64,000 nucleotides of DNA from Paracrocinitomix mangrovi (GCF_019740355.2 NZ_CP091819.1:3286001-3350000), one strand, 5' to 3'; shown: positions 19,796 through 29,174, numbered from the stretch's first letter. Numbers and translations: made by a program. The notes: generated from the letters alone by a model not told the origin.

Positions 19796-19833
19796 GACAA
19801 TTAACAATTAATAATGAACAATTGTCAATTTGA
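19796..19833 (+). repeat. AT-rich ACAATT repeat at the left edge of the four-helix gene
   Basis: Right after the purM stop, ACAATT occurs at 19797, 19804 and 19818, the last within palindromic ACAATTGT, followed by GTCAATTTG. The block is an imperfect inverted copy of the repeat block after the four-helix gene. Confidence 0.6.
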
Positions 19834-20190
19834 ATGGCACAACAAAACGAAAATATAATCCTGAAAAAATCTTATGATTTTGCATTAAAGGTTGTTGTAC
19901 TGTGTAGAAAAATTCAAATTGAAGAGAAGGAATTCCAATTATCAAAACAATTGTATAGATCAGGAACGTCTATAGGAGCAAATGCAGAAGAGGCCATAGG
20001 AGGTGTTTCAAAAAAGGATTTTGCTAATAAATTAGGCATTTCTTATAAGGAAGCAAGAGAATCAAAGTATTGGTTGAGATTGATGCGAGACTCAGAGCTA
20101 GTGGATGAAGAATTGACAAATGAATTGATAGCAGATGTAGATGAACTTGCAAGAATTTTGTTTTCAATAATCAGATCATCTAAAAATTGA
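19834..20190 (+). CDS. Four-helix bundle protein (23S rRNA intervening-sequence protein family)
   Basis: A 118-residue predicted cytoplasmic, all-helical protein of the S23/IVP-like four-helix bundle family (TIGR02436 type). Family hallmarks are KSYDFALKVVVLCRKI at the start, QLYRSGTSIGANAEEAIGG in helix 2 and SYKEARESKYWLRLM in helix 3. Relatives are encoded in intervening sequences of 23S rRNA genes, and the fold is shared with Avd of diversity-generating retroelements; no biochemical activity is firmly known for free-standing copies. No reverse transcriptase or variable repeat is nearby. It interrupts the usual purM-prfA-pyrF order and has AT-rich repeats on both sides, which suggests recent insertion. 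Confidence 0.88.
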   Translation: MAQQNENIILKKSYDFALKVVVLCRKIQIEEKEFQLSKQLYRSGTSIGANAEEAIGGVSKKDFANKLGISYKEARESKYWLRLMRDSELVDEELTNELIADVDELARILFSIIRSSKN

Positions 20191-20233
20191 TAATTGCACA
20201 TTGATAATTGCACATTGATAATTGTAAATTGAC
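20186..20233 (+). repeat. 14-bp tandem repeat (about 3.5 copies) after the four-helix gene
   Basis: ATTGATAATTGCAC occurs at 20186-20199 and 20200-20213, a variant with TAA at its end at 20214-20227, and a partial copy from 20228. The first copy overlaps the stop codon of the four-helix gene. Its reverse complement resembles the block before the gene. Confidence 0.8.
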
Positions 20234-20261
20234 AGTAAATATTTTAGATTGAAATTAAATC

Positions 20262-21347
20262 ATGAGCGATATTTTACCAAAGTTAGAAGCGATCAAAATT
20301 CGTTTTGATGAAGTAGGTCAAAAGATAGTTGACCCTGAAATCATTGCGGATATGAGTCGTTATGTAAAACTGAATAAAGAATATAAGGATCTTGAGGTTA
20401 TTGTCAACGCTTATATTAAGTATAAGAACGTTATTGACAATATCGAATCGTCAAAGGAAATGTTGGCCGAAACTAAGGATCCTGAAATGAAAGAAATGGC
20501 TCAAATGGAATTAGATGAATTGATTCCTGAAAAAGAGCGATTGGATGAAGAAATTAAAATCTTATTGATCCCTAAAGACCCTGAAGATGATAAAAACGCC
20601 ATACTTGAAATTCGTGCAGGTACTGGTGGAGATGAAGCATCCATTTTTGCTGGAGATTTGTATAGAATGTATACTCGTTTCTTCGATACAATGGGATGGA
20701 AAACGGAGGTAATGGATGTTACTGATGGTACCCAAGGCGGATACAAAGAGGTTATTTTAAAAGTGAATGGTGAGGAAGTATATGGCACTTTAAAATTTGA
20801 AGCTGGTGTGCACCGAGTTCAAAGGGTTCCGGATACAGAAACACAAGGTAGAGTTCATACATCTGCAGCTACAGTTGCTGTTCTTCCTGAAGTGGAAGAA
20901 GTTGATGTTCAAATCAATCCTGCTGATATTGAGTTGCAAACTTCTCGTTCAGGAGGTGCTGGAGGACAAAATGTAAACAAGGTTGAAACGAAAGTTCAGT
21001 TGACACATAAACCTTCCGGTATTGTGGTTGTTTGTCAGGTAGAGAGATCTCAGCTAGCTAACCGTGAACGTGCAATGGAAATGTTGCGTTCAAAGTTGTA
21101 TGATATCGAACTGGCAAAAAAACAAGGGGATGTTGCTGCTAAAAGAAAATCAATGGTATCAACAGGAGATAGATCTGCTAAAATTAGAACTTATAACTAT
21201 CCTCAAGGAAGAATTACAGATCACAGAATTAATAAAACCATGTACAACCTTTCTAATTTCATGAATGGGGATATTCAAGAAATGATTGACGCATTGAAGA
21301 TGGCAGAGAATGCCGAAAAAATGAAAGAAGGAGAAGCAGCACAATGA
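20262..21347 (+). CDS. prfA: Peptide chain release factor 1
   Basis: A 361-residue class I release factor that reads UAA and UAG in the ribosomal A site and triggers peptidyl-tRNA hydrolysis. The GGQ loop is [17 protein letters not shown] (about residues 229-245), the methylatable glutamine included. The codon-reading PxT element is PDT in [15 protein letters not shown], which marks RF1 and not RF2 (SPF). The C-terminal [20 protein letters not shown] is also typical. The stop overlaps the pyrF start by four bases (ATGA), so the two genes are coupled. A 71-base spacer with tandem repeats separates it from the four-helix gene. Confidence 0.96.
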   Translation: MSDILPKLEAIKIRFDEVGQKIVDPEIIADMSRYVKLNKEYKDLEVIVNAYIKYKNVIDNIESSKEMLAETKDPEMKEMAQMELDELIPEKERLDEEIKILLIPKDPEDDKNAILEIRAGTGGDEASIFAGDLYRMYTRFFDTMGWKTEVMDVTDGTQGGYKEVILKVNGEEVYGTLKFEAGVHRVQRVPDTETQGRVHTSAATVAVLPEVEEVDVQINPADIELQTSRSGGAGGQNVNKVETKVQLTHKPSGIVVVCQVERSQLANRERAMEMLRSKLYDIELAKKQGDVAAKRKSMVSTGDRSAKIRTYNYPQGRITDHRINKTMYNLSNFMNGDIQEMIDALKMAENAEKMKEGEAAQ

Positions 21348-22162
21348 CAAAGCAACAACTCTTAGAGCAAATCAAAATAAAACAATCTTTCTTGTGTGTA
21401 GGATTGGATACAGATTTAAATAAAATCCCAAAATTTTTGCTGGATTTTGATGATCCAATTTTTGAGTTCAATAAAAGAATTATTGATGCCACTAAAGATT
21501 TGTGTGTAGCATATAAACCAAACATTGCCTTTTATGAATGTCATGGTAGTAAAGGATGGGACTCTCTTAAAAAAACCATTGATTACATTCCAAGCGACAT
21601 TTTTACAATTGCAGATGCAAAAAGAGGTGATATAGGTAATACATCTTCTTATTATGCTAAAACCTTCTTTGAATATTTAAATTTTGATTCGGTTACAGTA
21701 GCTCCTTACATGGGTGAAGATTCTGTAACACCATTCTTAGAGTTTGAAGATAAATGGGTGATATTACTTGCTTTAACTTCAAATAAAGGAGCTCTAGATT
21801 TTCAAATGACAACAGACCAAAATGGTGAAAGATTGTTTGAAAAAGTGATTAAGCAATCTGCTAAATGGGGAAGCCCTGAAAACTTGATGTATGTTGTTGG
21901 AGCAACAAGAGCAGAAGGAATTGGAGAAGTAAGAGAAATTGCACCAAACAATTTTTTCCTGGTTCCGGGTGTTGGAGCACAAGGTGGTTCTCTTGAAGAT
22001 GTTGCAAAATATGGCTGGAATGACGACTGTGGCTTGCTGGTAAATTCATCTAGAGGAATTATTTATGCCGGAGATGGCGAGAATTTTACTGAAGATGTAA
22101 AAAGTGCTTCGCAATCACTTCAAAACCAGATGAAAACCATTTTAATCAATAAGTTTAATTGA
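21344..22162 (+). CDS. pyrF: Orotidine 5'-phosphate decarboxylase (class 2)
   Basis: A 272-residue cytoplasmic enzyme that decarboxylates OMP to UMP, the last step of pyrimidine synthesis. It shows [14 protein letters not shown] at the N-terminus, YKPNIAFYE, and the catalytic segment [11 protein letters not shown] with aspartate 91 and lysine 93. The phosphate-binding loop is in [13 protein letters not shown]. The length and the long insert after the active site fit the class 2 subfamily found in Bacteroidota. The ATGA overlap with prfA points to one transcript. Two palindromes lie at and after the stop codon. Confidence 0.95.
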   Translation: MTKQQLLEQIKIKQSFLCVGLDTDLNKIPKFLLDFDDPIFEFNKRIIDATKDLCVAYKPNIAFYECHGSKGWDSLKKTIDYIPSDIFTIADAKRGDIGNTSSYYAKTFFEYLNFDSVTVAPYMGEDSVTPFLEFEDKWVILLALTSNKGALDFQMTTDQNGERLFEKVIKQSAKWGSPENLMYVVGATRAEGIGEVREIAPNNFFLVPGVGAQGGSLEDVAKYGWNDDCGLLVNSSRGIIYAGDGENFTEDVKSASQSLQNQMKTILINKFN

Positions 22163-22180
22163 TCGATCAATCAGCTGATT
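22158..22180. repeat. Two overlapping palindromes at the pyrF stop
   Basis: ATTGATCGATCAAT (22158-22171) and AATCAGCTGATT (22169-22180) are perfect palindromes sharing three bases. They have no T run, so they are not a standard terminator; a protein-binding site or weak 3' structure is possible. Confidence 0.5.
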
Positions 22181-22238
22181 AAGTTGATACTTATTTTATA
22201 TCTTGTAGTCAACTTTTTGCGAGTAAGATTCGTCTTGC

Positions 22239-25200
22239 TTGTGTTACCCAAAACATTTAGATATCAAAAGGCTACTATTTATATTCAACCTACTATTGTT
22301 GGCTTCTGTTGCCAACGCACAGGGAAACTGGCTCCGCTCCATTGGTGATAATGACAATGAAGAAGTGAGGGATGCCACCTTTGATAGTAATGGCGACTAT
22401 GTGATGACCGGATTCTTTACCGGAACTTTAAATACTGGAGTCGGTACGCTAACTACATCCGGTAATACAGACATTTTTATAATTAAAACTAATGATGCTG
22501 GAAATCCAATTTGGGCAGTTCAAGCCGGAGGTTCAGGTGTAGATAGAGCAAACGGAATAGCTTCTGATGCTGCAGGAAATACCTACATTACGGGTTACTT
22601 TCAATCATCTGCAACTTTTGGTTCTATCACTGTTTCAGGTCAGGGATGGGAAGCTTATGTCGCAAAAATAGATCCTAATGGAAACTTTGTTTGGGTTTCT
22701 ACTATGGGTGGTTCAAACGGAGATATTGGATACGGAATTGATGTAGATAATAGCGGAAATGTATTTTGTGTTGGTGAGTTTACGGGTAATGCAACATTCG
22801 GCGCAAGTGTGTTCAATAGTATGAATGGTACAGCTGATGTCTTTGTTTCCAAATTAGATAACAACGGAACTTTTTTGTGGACCAAAGTTGGACAAGCCAA
22901 TGCTGCCGATAAAGGTTTTGAAGTAACTACGGATAATACAGGAAATGCTTATGTAATAGGACAGTTTTCAAACAATATCACTTTTGATGTTACTCACTCA
23001 ACAACTTTATTAAATGCAGGATTCTTAATTAAGTTTGATGCATCTGGTAATGAACAGTGGTTTGATCACTTATGGGGAGCACAAATTTTATTGAATGATG
23101 TTGAATGGAGAAATAATAAAGTATTCATTACAGGTGATTATCAAAGTAATGTTTTAGTCCAGGATGTTAGTGGAATTCAGAATTTCAATGGTACCGGGAA
23201 TTATAATATCCTCACAGCTAGATTCTCTTCTACTGGACAATTAGATTGGTTGTCTTCTAATTATTCTGACAGTGAATTACACTCAAAACAACTTTGCATT
23301 GATAGTAACAATGATGTTTATTTGACCGGAGATTTCCTTTGCACATTTACTGAAATGAACGCTACTTACGGTAATTCAACTTTTTTATCTGTTGGATATG
23401 AGGATGTGCATTTCATCAAATATAATTTTGCCGGAGCTTTTCAATGGGCCAGACAAATGGCAAGTAATGGACCTGATTTTGGTGTAACTATAGATATTAA
23501 AAATCCAAATTTACCGGTAATTGCCGGAGCACATGAAGGAACTTTTTATGTGCCTGCAGGTGGATCATTTGCTTTTCTTCCAGGACAACAAACCAATTTT
23601 TCTACTTCCAATTGCTCAGATGCCAATTATGGAAATTTTGCCAAAGAAAATTGTACAAACATGAAAGATATCTTTTGGACAAGTCCTTTTGATATCAACA
23701 GATTGCCGTTTGATTATTTTGAAAAAAATCCTGGATTGAGTTGTGATTTGAACACTTATCCTCCTTGTATTGGAAATGAAATTCCTTTTGCTAATTGTGA
23801 AGATACTTTGTCTGGATGTGCCCCTGTTACAGCATGGTTGAATGATTTCTTTTATGATGGTCCAAGTCCAAATTATTCTGTTTCATGGAGTAATGGTGGA
23901 AGTGGTACCAGCACAGGAATAAGTGTAGAAGGTAATTATACTGCGACAACTACAACAGTAGATGGTTGTTATACCTGGACAGATAACGTCTATATTGAAA
24001 TTTATCCGGATCCGGATCCACCTTTGATATCTGATAGCTGGTTTTTTAATGACAATGAAATATTACCAAATGAAATTGACACATGTGATGCAGATTCAGT
24101 GTTGGTTTGGGCAAGTCCAAACGGAACAGGAATAGACAGTTTAATCTGGATTGGCGATCTGAATGAGTTAAATGATTCTACCATTTCAGTTAGTACTTCT
24201 GGAATATATTCTGCGTATGCAGTAAATCAATATGGTTGTCAATCTAATACTACCTCAATAGATATTGTTATCAATAATTTTGCATTGCACGACACATTAG
24301 ATCCTGTAATAATTTTTGGTGATCCGGATATTCAACAAACAGATTCAGTGTTAACTTGTGATCTACCTTTTTGTTCATCAGCATTTTTATTAGACAGTAA
24401 TTTTACCAATATATGGGGAACCATGCCTAATCTGTATTCTGTATGGACGCTAGATGGAGATTTTTTAGACACACTTCAACACAATTCAGATGACACTGCA
24501 TTCGTAACTATACCAACAAATATTAGCTTCTGTGTTTTAGATACCGGATGGCATGTTTTAGAAGCTCACCTGGTAAACGAATGTGGGGATACGGTAGATT
24601 ATTTTCTGGTAGATCAATTTTATGTAGACACTGTACAAACTCCTTATGTGAGTATTTCTGGACCTACAAATGCCTGCCCTGGAGACACCATTACTGTTTA
24701 TGCAGATTTTTATACCAATACGGCGAACTGGTCCGGAAGCAGCATTATTGCAAATTATGGAGATTCTGTTCATGCAGTATACAATTATCTCACCGGTATA
24801 ACCATAACAGTCTCCGTGGATACAACACAAGAAGGAACTACCTGCTATAATTCTGCAACTTATGGTTTAGGAGCGCTTCCTATTCCTCAAGTAACAATGA
24901 ACCCTTCTGATGGGGTCGTTTGTCCTGGAGATTCTGTTCAGTTGGAAGTGATTGGTGGTGTAGCCTGGCAATGGATTGGGCCTACTGGAGATTCTTTAGG
25001 AACGAATCAAATTCAATATGCAACTGATGTTGGTGAATACTTTTGTTATGTAACTACGGCAGAAGGATGTATAGTTCCTTCAGAATTTGTTGAAACGGTA
25101 GCTTATTCTTCTCCTACCTTGTATATCTGGAATCCAGTGATCTGTATGGGTGACAGTACTTTAATTCAGGTGTTGGGTCCCAATAGTACGGTGATCAATT

Positions 25201-27356
25201 GGTTACCACCTCTCTTTGGTTCTACTAATGAACAATGGGTTGATTCGGCAGGATATTATTATGTTGAAACAAGCTTTTGTGGTATTACCAAAATTGACAG
25301 TATTGAGTTAGATATCAACCTACCTTTAGAAAACTTCAATTTCCCGCCTGACACATTGATTTGTCCTTATGATGTACTGACATTAAATGCGCCTCCCGGA
25401 ATGCTCAATTATTCTTGGAACGGAACCCCTGGTGGTGATTCTTTCTTGGTGCAAGATTCAGGTTATTATTATTTGAGTGTAACAGATGTTGACGGCTGTA
25501 TGGATCATTCAGATACAATTTATATTGGTTATCACGCTTTACCGGATGCTCCTGTTGCTACTGACACTACTGTCTGTCCTGGTGGAGATGCGGTATTGTC
25601 TGCAGTTGGAACTGGTACTATAGATTGGTACGACAGTGGTTTTAATCATCTACAAACAGGTGGAAACTGGAGTGTCAGCAATGTTACTCCTAATCAGTTT
25701 TATTTAGTAACACAATCTGACGCCAATTGTGCGAGCTTACCGGATACGGCTTCCATTTTTGTTTTTGTTGACAATGTGGTAGCCGATTTTGACATCCTTG
25801 ATCAATGCGGTTCCTTAACTGTACAGGTGGTCAATACAGGAAATCCGGGACTTGATTATAGTTGGGATATGGGTGATGGAACACTGTACAATGGTGATTC
25901 AATCTTTCATACTTATCCTGGAAATGGAACTTATACAGTTTCTATGCTAACTACAGATCCTGTTTGTGGGTTTGAAGATTCAACTGTTCAGGATGTAACT
26001 GTTTATGGCCAATCTGTTGATGTAATCTATAATTATCCTACTTGTTATCAGTTTTCAGATGGATCTGTCACCCTTGATCTAATTGATGGTGTAGGAGGAG
26101 AAACATTCTTGATTGAAGACATTTTAGGAAATACATTGAATACGAGTGGATCAAATACGGCCAATAATTTATCTGCAGGTTGGTATTATTGGGAAGTTTA
26201 TCTGGGTCCTGGATGCACTTTGATGGATTCTGTTGAAGTAGTAGATCCGGGAGCCTTGGATGCTAATGTCATTGTTTTCCCACCACTGTGTTATGGTTTA
26301 ACAGGTTCCGCTATGGTTGACACAGTATTTAATTGGCAAGGCGATTACAATAATATAAGCTTCTTCTGGAATCCTAGTACTTCTCCTGTTGGTGGAGTAT
26401 GGGCAGACAGTGCTTATAATATGACTGCAGGAGATTATGTGTTGACAATAAATGATGACAATGGTTGCTCTAATCAAATTGATTTCACGGTCACGGAACC
26501 ACCTCCATTGGTGTTTTCAGAATTAGGTTCAGATCCTGCTTATTGTAGAATGTTTGATTATCAATCTGGTAATGGTGTTGTGTATGCAGCAGCTTCAGGC
26601 GGAACTCCTGATTATACTTATCAATGGGTTAATCTAACTACTGGAGATACTACTGTCAATACAACATGGGGAGGATTAAATTATGGTGAATATCAAATCA
26701 CAGTAGTAGATGATAACGGTTGTACATTAATAGATACCGTTATGGTTGATTCCCTTAATCCTGAAGCTGATTTTGATATGGCATCTGCAGGATTCACTGT
26801 AGAATGGGAAGGAGATTCACCTTTAGAAGTTCAATTCTCAAACTTGTCTTCTTATTACGCTAATCCAAATAATCCTAATGCGGATACCACTTTCTTTTGG
26901 CATTTTGATCATCCAAATGATCCTCCGGGATGGGTGATATCTCATGATGTTAATGAAACTTTCGATACTATCTATACTGCCGGTACATACACAATTTGTT
27001 TAGTAGCAATGAATAAAAATGGTTGTTCAGATACTACTTGCCAAGTTATAGTTGTACATGATCCTGTTGATCTTGATCCTGTGAACATATTCACACCAAA
27101 TGGGGATGGAGATAATGATGTGTTCACTTTTATCTTGAAATCACAAGGAATTGAAACTTTTGAGTGTTTAATTGTAAATAGATGGGGTGTTACGGTTAAA
27201 GAACTTTATGATATCTACGATTCATGGGATGGTACTGATAAAAATGGAGATGATTGTCCGGATGGCGTATATTTTTATGTCTATAGAGGTGTCGGATTCA
27301 ACGGTACTGAATTTGAAGGGCAAGGATCAATCACTATTGTGAGAGGAGGCAATTAA
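22239..27356 (+). CDS. Giant surface protein with gliding-motility-type (T9SS type B) C-terminal domain
   Basis: A 1705-residue secreted protein. The start is TTG 22239, since an in-frame stop lies just before it and no ATG precedes the signal peptide (LLFIFNLLLLASVANAQ). Residues about 30-440 hold propeller-type SBBP-like repeats (GNTYITGYFQSSATFG, GNVFCVGEFTGNATFG, GNAYVIGQFSNNITF). Residues about 530-1190 hold Ig-like modules, then a PKD module (YSWDMGDGTLYNGDSIFHTY, about 1205) and SprB-like repeats. The last 90 residues are the type B sorting domain (VNIFTPNGDGDNDVF; DSWDGTDKNGDDCPDGVYFY). It is probably exported by the type IX system and placed on the cell surface, where an adhesin or motility role is inferred. 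Confidence 0.9.
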   Translation: MCYPKHLDIKRLLFIFNLLLLASVANAQGNWLRSIGDNDNEEVRDATFDSNGDYVMTGFFTGTLNTGVGTLTTSGNTDIFIIKTNDAGNPIWAVQAGGSGVDRANGIASDAAGNTYITGYFQSSATFGSITVSGQGWEAYVAKIDPNGNFVWVSTMGGSNGDIGYGIDVDNSGNVFCVGEFTGNATFGASVFNSMNGTADVFVSKLDNNGTFLWTKVGQANAADKGFEVTTDNTGNAYVIGQFSNNITFDVTHSTTLLNAGFLIKFDASGNEQWFDHLWGAQILLNDVEWRNNKVFITGDYQSNVLVQDVSGIQNFNGTGNYNILTARFSSTGQLDWLSSNYSDSELHSKQLCIDSNNDVYLTGDFLCTFTEMNATYGNSTFLSVGYEDVHFIKYNFAGAFQWARQMASNGPDFGVTIDIKNPNLPVIAGAHEGTFYVPAGGSFAFLPGQQTNFSTSNCSDANYGNFAKENCTNMKDIFWTSPFDINRLPFDYFEKNPGLSCDLNTYPPCIGNEIPFANCEDTLSGCAPVTAWLNDFFYDGPSPNYSVSWSNGGSGTSTGISVEGNYTATTTTVDGCYTWTDNVYIEIYPDPDPPLISDSWFFNDNEILPNEIDTCDADSVLVWASPNGTGIDSLIWIGDLNELNDSTISVSTSGIYSAYAVNQYGCQSNTTSIDIVINNFALHDTLDPVIIFGDPDIQQTDSVLTCDLPFCSSAFLLDSNFTNIWGTMPNLYSVWTLDGDFLDTLQHNSDDTAFVTIPTNISFCVLDTGWHVLEAHLVNECGDTVDYFLVDQFYVDTVQTPYVSISGPTNACPGDTITVYADFYTNTANWSGSSIIANYGDSVHAVYNYLTGITITVSVDTTQEGTTCYNSATYGLGALPIPQVTMNPSDGVVCPGDSVQLEVIGGVAWQWIGPTGDSLGTNQIQYATDVGEYFCYVTTAEGCIVPSEFVETVAYSSPTLYIWNPVICMGDSTLIQVLGPNSTVINWLPPLFGSTNEQWVDSAGYYYVETSFCGITKIDSIELDINLPLENFNFPPDTLICPYDVLTLNAPPGMLNYSWNGTPGGDSFLVQDSGYYYLSVTDVDGCMDHSDTIYIGYHALPDAPVATDTTVCPGGDAVLSAVGTGTIDWYDSGFNHLQTGGNWSVSNVTPNQFYLVTQSDANCASLPDTASIFVFVDNVVADFDILDQCGSLTVQVVNTGNPGLDYSWDMGDGTLYNGDSIFHTYPGNGTYTVSMLTTDPVCGFEDSTVQDVTVYGQSVDVIYNYPTCYQFSDGSVTLDLIDGVGGETFLIEDILGNTLNTSGSNTANNLSAGWYYWEVYLGPGCTLMDSVEVVDPGALDANVIVFPPLCYGLTGSAMVDTVFNWQGDYNNISFFWNPSTSPVGGVWADSAYNMTAGDYVLTINDDNGCSNQIDFTVTEPPPLVFSELGSDPAYCRMFDYQSGNGVVYAAASGGTPDYTYQWVNLTTGDTTVNTTWGGLNYGEYQITVVDDNGCTLIDTVMVDSLNPEADFDMASAGFTVEWEGDSPLEVQFSNLSSYYANPNNPNADTTFFWHFDHPNDPPGWVISHDVNETFDTIYTAGTYTICLVAMNKNGCSDTTCQVIVVHDPVDLDPVNIFTPNGDGDNDVFTFILKSQGIETFECLIVNRWGVTVKELYDIYDSWDGTDKNGDDCPDGVYFYVYRGVGFNGTEFEGQGSITIVRGGN

Positions 27357-27380
27357 TAGCTCATTCTTCCATAAAAATTC

Positions 27381-27388
27381 TATTTTTG
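27381..27388 (+). promoter_or_regulatory. -7 promoter element (TATTTTTG)
   Basis: Exact TAnnTTTG match 22 bases before the ATG of the first of two small membrane proteins. Confidence 0.45.
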
Positions 27389-27410
27389 ATCAAAGTTTAA
27401 CCCAAACATC

Positions 27411-27887
27411 ATGCCCGAAAGAAGAAGTAACGAAGATCTAAAACGTTCATTTGAGATTGCTAAAAAAATGCAACAACGCAGTAAGCAAAAAGAGCGTGAA
27501 ACCAGTGTCAAATATGCCAAAACTGCCCTCTTAATTTTGGGATTACTCCAAATTGGAGTAGGGTTTTATGAAGGATTTGGCCCTTTACAATCAATGATTG
27601 CATTTGGAATTGATGTGGCTATCGGAGGTGCCTTCATAGGTTTGTACTTCCATTCAAATCAAAAGCCGGTTCAGGCATTTACAATAGCCTTATTTATATA
27701 TGTTGGAATTTTAGTGTTACTAGCAGCACTAGATCCTACTCAGATATTTAGAGGGATTATTCTAAAAGCTGTTATTATTTCGGTAATTGCTACAGGCTTA
27801 AATGCTGCCAAAAAATTACCTCCACCTGCTGTTAATAATAAGAAGGATGATTTGATAGATGATTTGGATGAATTAGAAGATCTGTAA
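27411..27887 (+). CDS. Small membrane protein with charged N-terminal helix
   Basis: A 158-residue protein of unknown function. A charged helix at residues 1-37 (ERRSNEDLKRSFEIAKKM) is followed by about four membrane segments (LLILGLLQIGVGFYEGF, then about 58-78, 85-105 and 112-128) and an acidic tail (DDLIDDLDELEDL). Its layout is the same as that of the next gene, only 11 bases downstream: charged helix, membrane bundle, a turn such as GLNAAKKLPPP, acidic C-terminus. The two are probably diverged tandem duplicates in one operon. No known domain is recognised. Confidence 0.75.
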   Translation: MPERRSNEDLKRSFEIAKKMQQRSKQKERETSVKYAKTALLILGLLQIGVGFYEGFGPLQSMIAFGIDVAIGGAFIGLYFHSNQKPVQAFTIALFIYVGILVLLAALDPTQIFRGIILKAVIISVIATGLNAAKKLPPPAVNNKKDDLIDDLDELEDL

Positions 27888-27898
27888 TATTAAATCAC

Positions 27899-28348
27899 AT
27901 GGCAACAGAAGAAGAAAAAGCGAGAGCAAAAGAAGTAGCTCAGGAAATCTTAAATAAGAGTAAGAAAAAGGATGATTTGGCAAGTATAAAATTTGCCAGA
28001 TATGGATTTTTAGGTATTGCAATTATGCAAGCTTTGGTGGTGTTCTTTTTCCATTTTATATTTTTTGTACCACTTAGTTTGATGTTTTGGGATGTCATGT
28101 TGGTTATCTTCTTTATTGTCATGTTTGTTTTGTCATTTTGGAGACCTTTAATTGCCTTTATAATTGGCCTAGGCACATGGTTAATTATCCAACTGATGTT
28201 GGCATCTGTCAGTATAGATCACATGATGAATGGATGGATTTGGAAAGTGATGATTCTAACTGCCCTAATTATTGGTTTGATTTCATCATTGAGAGTTCCA
28301 AAACCTGTTAAGGAAGCAAATGCAGAAGAGTTGTTAGACGTTGAGTAG
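27899..28348 (+). CDS. Small membrane protein, probable paralogue of the preceding gene
   Basis: A 149-residue protein of unknown function with an N-terminal charged helix (TEEEKARAKEVAQEILNKSK), the motif SIKFARYGFLGIAIMQ matching SVKYAKTALLILGLLQ of its neighbour, about four membrane segments and a short acidic tail (NAEELLDVE). The end of the last membrane helix (GLISSLRVPKP) parallels GLNAAKKLPPP. Its stop codon is one base from the stop of the DUF4249 gene on the other strand (TAG-C-CTA). Confidence 0.75.
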   Translation: MATEEEKARAKEVAQEILNKSKKKDDLASIKFARYGFLGIAIMQALVVFFFHFIFFVPLSLMFWDVMLVIFFIVMFVLSFWRPLIAFIIGLGTWLIIQLMLASVSIDHMMNGWIWKVMILTALIIGLISSLRVPKPVKEANAEELLDVE

Positions 28349-28349
28349 C

Positions 28350-29174
28350 CTAATTGGGAACAATTGCCACTTGTTTGGATAAAGCGGATACAACAAATAA
28401 TCCCAATCCTCCATTATCCACATTTGTAGGAGCATTTGCCGGTGGGGCCGCAAAAATTCCTCCGCTCCATGCCGTTTCACTGAGTATACCAATAAAGGCA
28501 TCATAGGTTTGTTTAGATATATTGTGCTGTTCTAGCGTAAGTGTGTCACCCGGATTGCAATCGTTGACACTAATGTAGTCTATAGGAAAAGCTTCAAAAG
28601 TTAAGCCGTCTCCTAGATAGTCATCCGTCTCAATTGAAATTTCACTTAATGTATCAGTTACGTAAATCCCATTGTTTAAAATTCTCCAGCAATAATAATG
28701 GCCATACCCACTTAACTCTGTGGTCCATATTAAAAACTGATATCCCCTCAGTTCATTTTGACTATTGTATACAGGACTCAATTCTAATTGATTTAGTGTT
28801 GGCACCGTATCGCAGTAATCCTTTGCAGTATAAACTTCACCTTCATGCATTACTGTTAAAGTATATTCAGTTCCCATCTCTGCCTTAGCATTGGCGTCTG
28901 ATTGATAAATTCCCGGAGACACTTCCATAAAAGGAAAAATTTGACCACCTCCACTTATTTCTACAGTGGCGCCACTTGCTACAGGAACAGATTCATTCGA
29001 AAAATAAGCAGCTGTTTTTGTCAACCTAATTTCATGTACTTTTTGCTCTGTAGTGAACCAGGCATCAATCACCAATTTTTCATCACCTTCGTCTAATTCA
29101 ATATCAATATCCTTGGTACATGAATTAAGCATCACAACAAATAAACTCGATATGAAGATTAAGTAATTTCTCAT
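28350..29174 (-). CDS. DUF4249 domain-containing lipoprotein
   Basis: A 274-residue protein with a lipoprotein signal peptide (MRNYLIFISSLFVVMLNSC; lipobox cysteine at residue 19). The body matches the DUF4249 family: KLVIDAWFTTEQKVHEIRLT near residue 33, then SGATVEISGGG, YTLTVMHEGEVYTA, and FIGILSETAWSGGIF near the end. DUF4249 proteins are usually encoded next to TonB-dependent receptors, as here, where the receptor stop and this start overlap by one base (TAATG). An accessory lipoprotein on the receptor is inferred; the ligand is unknown. Confidence 0.88.
   Translation of the reverse strand: MRNYLIFISSLFVVMLNSCTKDIDIELDEGDEKLVIDAWFTTEQKVHEIRLTKTAAYFSNESVPVASGATVEISGGGQIFPFMEVSPGIYQSDANAKAEMGTEYTLTVMHEGEVYTAKDYCDTVPTLNQLELSPVYNSQNELRGYQFLIWTTELSGYGHYYCWRILNNGIYVTDTLSEISIETDDYLGDGLTFEAFPIDYISVNDCNPGDTLTLEQHNISKQTYDAFIGILSETAWSGGIFAAPPANAPTNVDNGGLGLFVVSALSKQVAIVPN

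Noticed and set aside
19834-20190. Diversity-generating retroelement
   Set aside because: The four-helix protein is Avd-like in fold only; there is no reverse transcriptase, template repeat or variable repeat in the window.
20186-20233. CRISPR array
   Set aside because: The 14-base units are directly adjacent, without unique spacers, and there are no cas genes.
24548-24850. Frames on both strands inside the giant surface protein
   Set aside because: Cysteine- and arginine-rich shadows of an Asp/Thr/Gly-rich gene; the main frame continues unbroken through them.
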